Source: Thiodiazotropha sp037382065 (lineage in GTDB: Bacteria > Pseudomonadota > Gammaproteobacteria > Chromatiales > Chromatiaceae). Taken from it: DNA of 16,796 bases. The stretch lies in assembly GCA_037382065.1 (NCBI GenBank), contig JARRQF010000037.1, positions 1-16,796 of the forward strand. The letters run 5' to 3'. This document shows, piece by piece, positions 12,582-16,796 of this stretch. Below the pieces are notes generated by a model, which was given only the letters and a program-made list of their open reading frames with translations, made no database searches and had not been told where the DNA came from. How positions within the stretch are numbered: position 1 is the stretch's first letter; the number at the start of each line of letters is the position of its first letter. A program made the translations under genes and the position numbers.

Positions 12582-12978
12582 ATTTTTCCGCGTAAAAACA
12601 TGAGCACCACCGCAATATAATGTGGAAAATCAAAGGCGGAATACAAATGATACCTACCCAAAGATACTGATATACCAAGTTATTAAGTGACAGCGTACTG
12701 CCAATAAAATATAGCGATATTGGAACTGCCACTAACATTGACGGCAACAAGGATAAGATAGAGCCTTTTATGGCGCTCAATACCGACTTATTCATCCAGA
12801 CGACTGGAATCAAAGCAATGAACGTAATGAACCAACCTGCCCCAAAAGGTAGAGGAAAATAGTCTATCCAAAGTGATTTTGGAACAGTCTTTGAGAATAA
12901 AAACTGATAGGGAAAAATAACTATCGACAGCCCAAAAAGAATTTCACTACCTACCATTGCTAATTTTTCTCTTTGCAC
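12562..12978 (-). CDS. Four-TM cassette-like membrane protein, 138 aa
   Basis: Family unrecognised. Four hydrophobic segments are clear: ILFGLSIVIFPYQFLF, FGAGWFITFIALIPVVW, ILSLLPSMLVAVPISLYFIG and LVYQYLWVGIICIPPLIFHI. A basic, cysteine-containing tail (LRWCSCFYAEKWLIKRC) follows. The start is a GTG at 12978 with GGAGGA 4 nt upstream; an ATG at 12957 is the alternative. The last seven or so codons are part of the attC-like site, a common arrangement in integron cassettes. Small multi-TM proteins are frequent among cassettes, but no function can be assigned. Confidence 0.65.
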   Translation of the reverse strand: MQREKLAMVGSEILFGLSIVIFPYQFLFSKTVPKSLWIDYFPLPFGAGWFITFIALIPVVWMNKSVLSAIKGSILSLLPSMLVAVPISLYFIGSTLSLNNLVYQYLWVGIICIPPLIFHIILRWCSCFYAEKWLIKRC

Positions 12979-13047
12979 TCACTCCTCCATATATAGCTAA
13001 CAGTTACGTTAACGAAATCACCTGTCTCGTTACTATTTTTCAAACAC

Positions 13048-13295
13048 TTACTTATCAATATATGCACTCCCAAACTCACGGTATTGATTGATAATTTCCC
13101 CGACAATTTTGTAGTACTTCTCACCCGAAGGACTATCTTGACGAAGTATGACCTCACGATTAGGATATTCGTTTGCATAGTCTTGCAGGCACTCGACGAA
13201 GCCATCATGTAACTCAGGAAGAAAACCCCTTAGCGCAGCTAAACCTTCAACCACAAGCTTATGCGGCAGTGGGTCACCTGGAGTGCCAAGTTAAA
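13048..13295 (-). CDS. Small acidic hypothetical protein, probably 5'-truncated
   Basis: From a GTG at 13254 the frame gives VEGLAALRGFLPELHDGFVE, CLQDYANEYPNREVILRQDS, then SGEKYYKIVGEIINQYREFG and a stop at 13048. The coding-like sequence appears to continue upstream in the same frame (GTPGDPLPHKLV) to a stop near 13296, with no convincing start or ribosome-binding site, so the true 5' end may be lost. The protein is soluble and acidic. It lies immediately upstream of the membrane-protein cassette on the same strand, with about 70 bp between, but I could not define a clean attC in that gap. Unrecognised family. Confidence 0.45.
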
Positions 13296-13357
13296 ACTCA
13301 TTTTAACCAAGCTTCCAGTGAACAAGTCCCTCAGGTAGTTTTGCCTTACTACCAATA
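13296..13357. other. Short stretch, nothing recognised
   Basis: This lies between the truncated small gene and repeat copy 3. I see no supported feature. Confidence 0.3.
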
Positions 13358-13505
13358 TAAGTATAAGAAGAATAACCGCCATCACCCATGTATATCAAGG
13401 AAAAACTGGGGCCTGGATATGACTAAATCACCCGTCTAGCCGACCTCAATCTATTCAATCTACTGGATTTTCGGTTGAAACCGCCCTCTTCCACGGCCTT
13501 TCTGG
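13358..13505 (+). repeat. Interspersed repeat, copy 3
   Basis: It begins AAGTATAAGAAGAATAACCG, continues CACCCATGTATATCAAGG and GGGGCCTGGATATG, and ends with TCGGTTGAAACCGCCCT and a weaker extension to about 13505 that is also seen in copy 1. It has a few extra bases relative to copy 2 (for example an additional ATTCAATCTA). Confidence 0.75.
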
Positions 13506-13642
13506 TCTTCGCGCCGCCTCAACCTCGTGCCGGACTGTTTAATGAAGGTGATTTCTACAATCTGGAAATGCGCCTGGAAGTCGTGACGCAGTTAGATCGC
13601 CTGCGCCAAATTGGTTATTTAGGCTTTGAGTACAGCAACAGA
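13506..13642 (+). other. Possible coding fragment, unassigned
   Basis: A frame without its own start reads RAGLFNEGDFYNLEMRLEVV and TQLDRLRQIGYLGFEYSN, then enters the IS30 remnant antisense. It looks protein-like but has no start, ribosome-binding site or recognised family. It may be the relic of a gene cut by the repeat on the left and by the IS on the right. Confidence 0.25.
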
Positions 13643-13913
13643 TCATCGTATCAGCTTCCCAATCTCCAACTCTCTCACAGTTATTAGCGGCCACTGGGCG
13701 TTCGTCAATATCTGTTCTGTTCGAAATGCCACTACGATTACGGGCTGAACCATATTGCTTCTGTAGGTTTTATTCTGGTGTCTCAGATGCGTATAAAGAT
13801 CTCCACCAGACTGCTTGTCTGCAAGGATATACTGATAAATCGTTTCATGATGCAAATCGACAATACCATCCATTATAATGTCTTTCCTCAAGACTCAGGT
13901 GTTTATAGCTCAT
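13643..13913 (-). pseudogene. IS30-family transposase remnant
   Basis: On the minus strand, the ATG at 13913 opens MSYKHLSLEERHY, the classic IS30 N-terminus. It then jumps by a deletion of roughly 100 codons to HETIYQYILADKQSGGDLYT and HLRHQNKTYR. A further one-base indel precedes QYGSARNRSGISNRTDIDER and VAANNCERVGDWEADTMI, the start of the DDE catalytic region. The sequence ends there, with the rest of the catalytic domain missing. It is dead, and I could not identify terminal inverted repeats. Confidence 0.75.
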
Positions 13914-14076
13914 TTGCAGTCTCTGCTTTGTGTGGTAACTTTGCATTGTAACCCTGAGTCTTGACCTAATCGATCATGAGTTAGCGCTCAGTTACCTTCA
14001 GAGGTTATACACTTATTATACGAATCCGCGAATAATAATTTTAGATAAAGTTGATATATAAATCTGTCATTCCCAA
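13914..14076. other. Intergenic region, nothing recognised
   Basis: This holds the former 5' flank of the IS30 remnant and the AT-rich 3' flank of the TPR gene. I see no terminator hairpin with a T-run. Confidence 0.35.
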
Positions 14077-15843
14077 TTAGGCCTGTAGCCGGCTTCCATA
14101 TAGTAAAGTGACATTGATCCTTCTCTGGTCGAAAGCCTTACCAAAGTGCATTGGTAGGGTGGCATGAAAGTAGCGGGGATCAAAGATCATTGCCCGGTTG
14201 CAGCGGTACGCTACATCTTGGTAACTGGCTCTCTGTTTCTTCAAAAAGGCGTACATAGTGTCTACATTCCTATTGTAATCAGAGAAATCCCAATCGTTTG
14301 GAGCAGGTTTGTCATAAACCCGTAATCCGCCACCCTTTTGTTCTGGGCTAGCCGAATCAGGGGTTATCCAAAAATTGATATTGAGCTGTGCAAAATCGGC
14401 ATGGAGGTTAACTCCCTGACCATTTCCGTGGTGCTGGAAGGCCCAGGCCTGCGCCAGTGAGGCGCCAGGTGCCAAGCGATTCACCAATCGGGTTTCGAGT
14501 TCGTGTGCTGCACGCAGTAAGGTACGTGAGTGAAAGCCGGTTGGTAGAAAGGTTGCTTCATAACCTCGCTCATAAGAGCGGGTCCATACCTGTGAGTCCA
14601 TCAGGAAGCCATGAAGTGCCATTAGGGCTTTCGGCGTCAAAAGGTCGTCGATCACTAAAAAGGGCACGGTTTGGTTACGGAATGTTTCCACTACCCCCTC
14701 CCAGTCTCTCTCGGCTAGAACTTCATCTAGTTGGGGCTCCTTAGCCTGTTGACGGTCAGCCAATAATCTGCACACAGCTTTCAAGGATGATGAACTAGGA
14801 GGCAGCGTGATCTTGGTAGCGTTTATTAAGTTGTCGTTCAGTATAGAAGTCAGAACCGGCGACAAAGCTGCCTGAGCATTCGGTAGTGTGCCTCGCCGAT
14901 GCATCACCTCCATCTGATCAAGCATATGCTGCAGTTTTTGGCGTGGTACAGTCAAGGGTTGCTTTATAGAAGGTTGTAACTTAAGGTCATAGGCAAATTT
15001 CTCCGACAGTAGGGCATAGGCACGATCTAGCTTCCCGGCACGGTACTCAGCCATGGCCATGGCATAGTGCAGCGTAGGCGGTGATACTGCACGCATGGCT
15101 ACAGCAAGCAGTGCCCGAGCATGCTCAAAGCGCCCAGCATTTGAGAGGACTGAGGCGGCGATTTCGATCAAACCTGGGTGCGATGGATGCTGTGACAGCA
15201 GGTTGAGAGTAGTCTTTTCAACGTCCGGTCGCTGAAGTGAGCTTAAAGCACGTGCTAGTGCGAATGCGCCCTCGGCATCTTCAGGCACTCGCTCCAGTAG
15301 ATGGTAGGCGCATACTTCCACTGCGACAAAGTTACTTATTTCTTGGGCAAGCCTCAGTTTCAGACGAAGTTCTTCCAGCCCCAACTGCTCGTTTGAAATT
15401 TCTGATAGCTCGTTCCAGGCACAACTATGATCCCCTGACGCCTGAAGGGCTACTGCAAGATTGATTCTAGCGCTTGGCCCTGCAAAATCTGCATCGATAG
15501 CTTGGCGCAGAATTTTTACTGCTTCCGTTGGATTGCCGAGTTGATGTAGACAAACCCCTTCACCATTTAAGCGCCTTGCACGAAGACAAGGCTCTTTGAC
15601 TTGGCGAAACGCTACCAGTGCTGCTTGGGCATCACCAGAGGCATGCCTGGCCTGGCCAGCATGTAGCCATACAACTGGAGACTGGGTTTGCATTGCTAAT
15701 GAGTCAAAGAGCTTGCGTGCACCTGTGAAATTCTGAGTGCACATTTGATTTAGTCCTTTAAGAAAACATTCTCCTTCAGCACTTGTAGCAATTGGCTCTC
15801 GTCCTTCAAGTACTGCGCGATCGATTAATTCGAACTCGTTCAT
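14077..15843 (-). CDS. TPR protein with C-terminal 2OG-Fe(II) dioxygenase domain, 588 aa
   Basis: Residues from about 15 to 330 form TPR-like helical repeats, for example WLHAGQARHASGDAQAALVA, CLHQLGNPTEAVKILRQAID and YRAGKLDRAYALLSEKFAYD. From about 380 a dioxygenase domain of the prolyl-hydroxylase type follows (PFLVIDDLLTPKALMALHGF). Its Fe(II) ligands are visible as His481-x-Asp483 (NLHADFAQ) and His560 (YFHATLP), with Arg574/575 (QRRINVTLLYG) for 2-oxoglutarate. All catalytic residues appear intact. There is no signal peptide, so it is cytosolic. The TPR part probably presents a protein or peptide substrate, which cannot be named. GAGG lies 7 nt upstream of the ATG. It stands alone, is more GC-rich than the cassettes nearby and appears undamaged. 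Confidence 0.85.
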   Translation of the reverse strand: MNEFELIDRAVLEGREPIATSAEGECFLKGLNQMCTQNFTGARKLFDSLAMQTQSPVVWLHAGQARHASGDAQAALVAFRQVKEPCLRARRLNGEGVCLHQLGNPTEAVKILRQAIDADFAGPSARINLAVALQASGDHSCAWNELSEISNEQLGLEELRLKLRLAQEISNFVAVEVCAYHLLERVPEDAEGAFALARALSSLQRPDVEKTTLNLLSQHPSHPGLIEIAASVLSNAGRFEHARALLAVAMRAVSPPTLHYAMAMAEYRAGKLDRAYALLSEKFAYDLKLQPSIKQPLTVPRQKLQHMLDQMEVMHRRGTLPNAQAALSPVLTSILNDNLINATKITLPPSSSSLKAVCRLLADRQQAKEPQLDEVLAERDWEGVVETFRNQTVPFLVIDDLLTPKALMALHGFLMDSQVWTRSYERGYEATFLPTGFHSRTLLRAAHELETRLVNRLAPGASLAQAWAFQHHGNGQGVNLHADFAQLNINFWITPDSASPEQKGGGLRVYDKPAPNDWDFSDYNRNVDTMYAFLKKQRASYQDVAYRCNRAMIFDPRYFHATLPMHFGKAFDQRRINVTLLYGSRLQA

Positions 15844-16078
15844 GCATAAGCCTCGATTCTATTAGCCATGAGTTCAAGCTATGTCTGGTCACTAATGGTC
15901 AAAGACACTATTTTCCACCACTATATCATCCGTAGTGCTCATTCCATTGGCAAGAACCACAAAACAATAGGTAAAGCCGCGCAAACTGTCAAACCGCGAC
16001 ACTCTTCCTTTCATTTTATTCCCGTCTTTGGAAAAATTTAATGTATAATTCTCCCACGTCCACTCGAAATTCCACTTT
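15844..16078. other. Upstream region of the TPR gene
   Basis: It contains the promoter region of the TPR-dioxygenase gene, but no box stands out with certainty. A TATAAT occurs on the plus strand near 16044 without a gene behind it. No reading frame is supported. Confidence 0.3.
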
Positions 16079-16124
16079 ATGTTTTTATGTACGGGCTATT
16101 TTGAGTGGGTGTTTGGATTATTTT
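16079..16124 (+). repeat. RAYT 3'-end/REP remnant
   Basis: These 46 bases match 9325-9370 with three mismatches, covering the last codons of the RAYT gene, its stop and the TGGGTGTYT motif. The rest of the transposase is not present. Either the sequence itself is a REP unit that includes the gene end, or a transposase copy was deleted here. Confidence 0.65.
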
Positions 16125-16159
16125 GCCGGCTATTGCGCGCCGTGCATGGATACACCCAT

Positions 16160-16246
16160 GTCGCGGGCACATGGATGTGCAGGAACAACCCTTGCCCAGC
16201 ACCACCACAAGCGCACTCTTCACGCTGTCCAACTGATCTTTTTAGG
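16160..16246 (+). mobile_element. MITE-like element, copy 3 (right part only)
   Basis: From about 16160 the sequence matches the interior of copy 2 (GGCACATGGATGTGCAGG, then CACCACCACAAGCGCAC). It ends with the intact right terminus GTCCAACTGATCTTTTTAGG at 16246, followed by TTAAA. The left terminus is missing and is replaced by sequence following the RAYT remnant. Confidence 0.7.
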
Positions 16247-16251
16247 TTAAA

Positions 16252-16358
16252 CCTCCGGCATTTGCGCCTTCATGCACAAGCGTTCCTCGCGAACCCAGGG
16301 TGGCTTAGGGGTATTGATCACCTGGAATTCAGGTTCCGTATTTGGACATTGAGGAGGT
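16252..16358. other. Intergenic, nothing recognised
   Basis: No gene is supported. At its right edge, AGGTTTTC (16361-16368) and GAAAACCT (16374-16381) form a perfect 8-bp hairpin overlapping the 3' end of the next gene, without a T-run. Confidence 0.35.
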
Positions 16359-16646
16359 TCAGGTTTTCGAGTTGAAAACCTCATCCAGGGTTTGTGCGTT
16401 AAACAGACGGGTCGCCCATTGCTCAAGGGTTATTGCATCGGCCTGGGCGATCTTATCCAGGGCCCACTGTGGCAGCGGGCCGTACTTAACTTCCAGCATT
16501 TTGCAGAACATGGTCGATTCGCCTTCTTCCCGGCCTCCCTTCCAACCTTTCTCAATGCCTTTCTCAATGCCTTTTTCGATACCTTGCTCAAGGCTTTCCT
16601 GACGAATCGCTTGTTCCCATTGCTTGACTCTAGTGTGGTGCTTCAT
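16359..16646 (-). pseudogene. Rpn/DUF4351-like protein, C-terminal fragment
   Basis: The 95 residues begin MKHHTRVKQWEQAIRQESLE, followed by GIEKGIEKGIEKG, a tandem 12-bp repeat. The end is KMLEVKYGPLPQWALDKIAQ, then LEQWATRLFNAQTLDEVF. The (GIEKG)n hinge and the LxxKYGPLPxWAxxKI...LxxWxxRLxxAxTLxEVF tail are typical of the C-terminus of Rpn-type (PDDEXK_2/transposase_31) proteins and DUF4351-like ends. The PD-(D/E)XK nuclease half, normally about 200 residues, is absent, and the upstream sequence does not contain it. The ATG at 16646 has no clear Shine-Dalgarno, although a TATAAT lies about 15 bp upstream. It is therefore most likely a remnant. Confidence 0.6.
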
Positions 16647-16796
16647 ACAAATTGACGATTATAGCGTGACGGTTAGCCGCGTGCCGCCGGGAATGGCTTC
16701 TCCCTTTCCAAGGCGCGCAACAACGCGGATGACCGCTTAGCGTCTCGCCCGAAGGGAAGCCTGCTCAGGCCAGGAGACAAGGCGCAATGCGCAGGG
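16647..16796. other. GC-rich end of window, nothing assigned
   Basis: The stretch is GC-rich with several short palindromic words (for example GCCTGCTCAGGC) and no supported frame. It may continue into a feature outside the window. Confidence 0.3.

Noticed and set aside
13173..13439. 88-aa plus-strand ORF running into repeat copy 3
   Set aside because: It is antisense to a better minus-strand frame, ends in repeat sequence and has no recognisable ribosome-binding site.
16476..16580. Tandem repeat that might suggest a CRISPR or satellite
   Set aside because: The 12-bp repeats encode the (GIEKG)n hinge of the Rpn/DUF4351-like fragment, and no spacer-repeat structure is present anywhere in the window.

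Overview
The window looks like accessory DNA from a gammaproteobacterium. Grounds for this are the long-form integron-integrase remnant, attC-like sites with small cassette-type genes, a REP-associated transposase (RAYT), IS30 and group II intron debris, and several short lipoproteins. No housekeeping gene or rRNA/tRNA anchors the taxonomy, so the assignment is an inference. Many genes are small, broken or unrecognised, and their spacing is set largely by repeats.

Layout. 1-3018: one interspersed-repeat copy, a small unknown protein, two minus-strand lipoproteins separated by a perfect 16-bp-arm inverted repeat, and a membrane-anchored AraC-type regulator. 3024-4420: a second repeat copy, a NADAR-family antitoxin (DarT1-associated type) without its toxin, a dead integron-type integrase, and a FitA-like ribbon-helix-helix antitoxin head fused to the integrase remnant. 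4641-6062: a MITE (copy 1), a 5'-truncated unknown gene, a lipoprotein overlapping a truncated peptidoglycan-binding protein, and a REP-like hairpin. 6218-7603: a periplasmic Sel1-repeat protein, a REP-like hairpin and the 5' part of a group II intron (minus strand). 7647-8385: two minus-strand cassette-like genes with attC-like sites. 8418-9360: a broken RAYT transposase bounded by 9-bp inverted motifs. 9974-11315: an overlapping pair, an unknown small protein and a stand-alone HsdR-N-like nuclease, followed by MITE copy 2. 11650-12360: a six-TM voltage-gated-type K+ channel. 12378-13295: minus-strand cassette-like genes with the best attC-like site. 13358-13913: a third repeat copy and IS30 debris. 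14077-15843: a TPR protein fused to a 2OG-Fe(II) dioxygenase. 16079-16796: a RAYT 3' remnant, a partial MITE and a C-terminal fragment of an Rpn/DUF4351-like protein.

How it fits together. Two antitoxin-like genes have lost their partners, a candidate restriction-type nuclease pair looks intact, and attC-like sites, a dead integrase and a group II intron fragment point to a decayed integron. I favour three points for follow-up. First, the NADAR stop codon overlaps an ATG whose reading frame is cut off within a few codons by the interspersed repeat, as if a toxin gene was lost there. Second, there is a structured MITE family with TTNAA-type flanks. Third, the small-gene/nuclease pair is a possible defence unit. 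All family assignments were made by eye from the sequence; no search was run.
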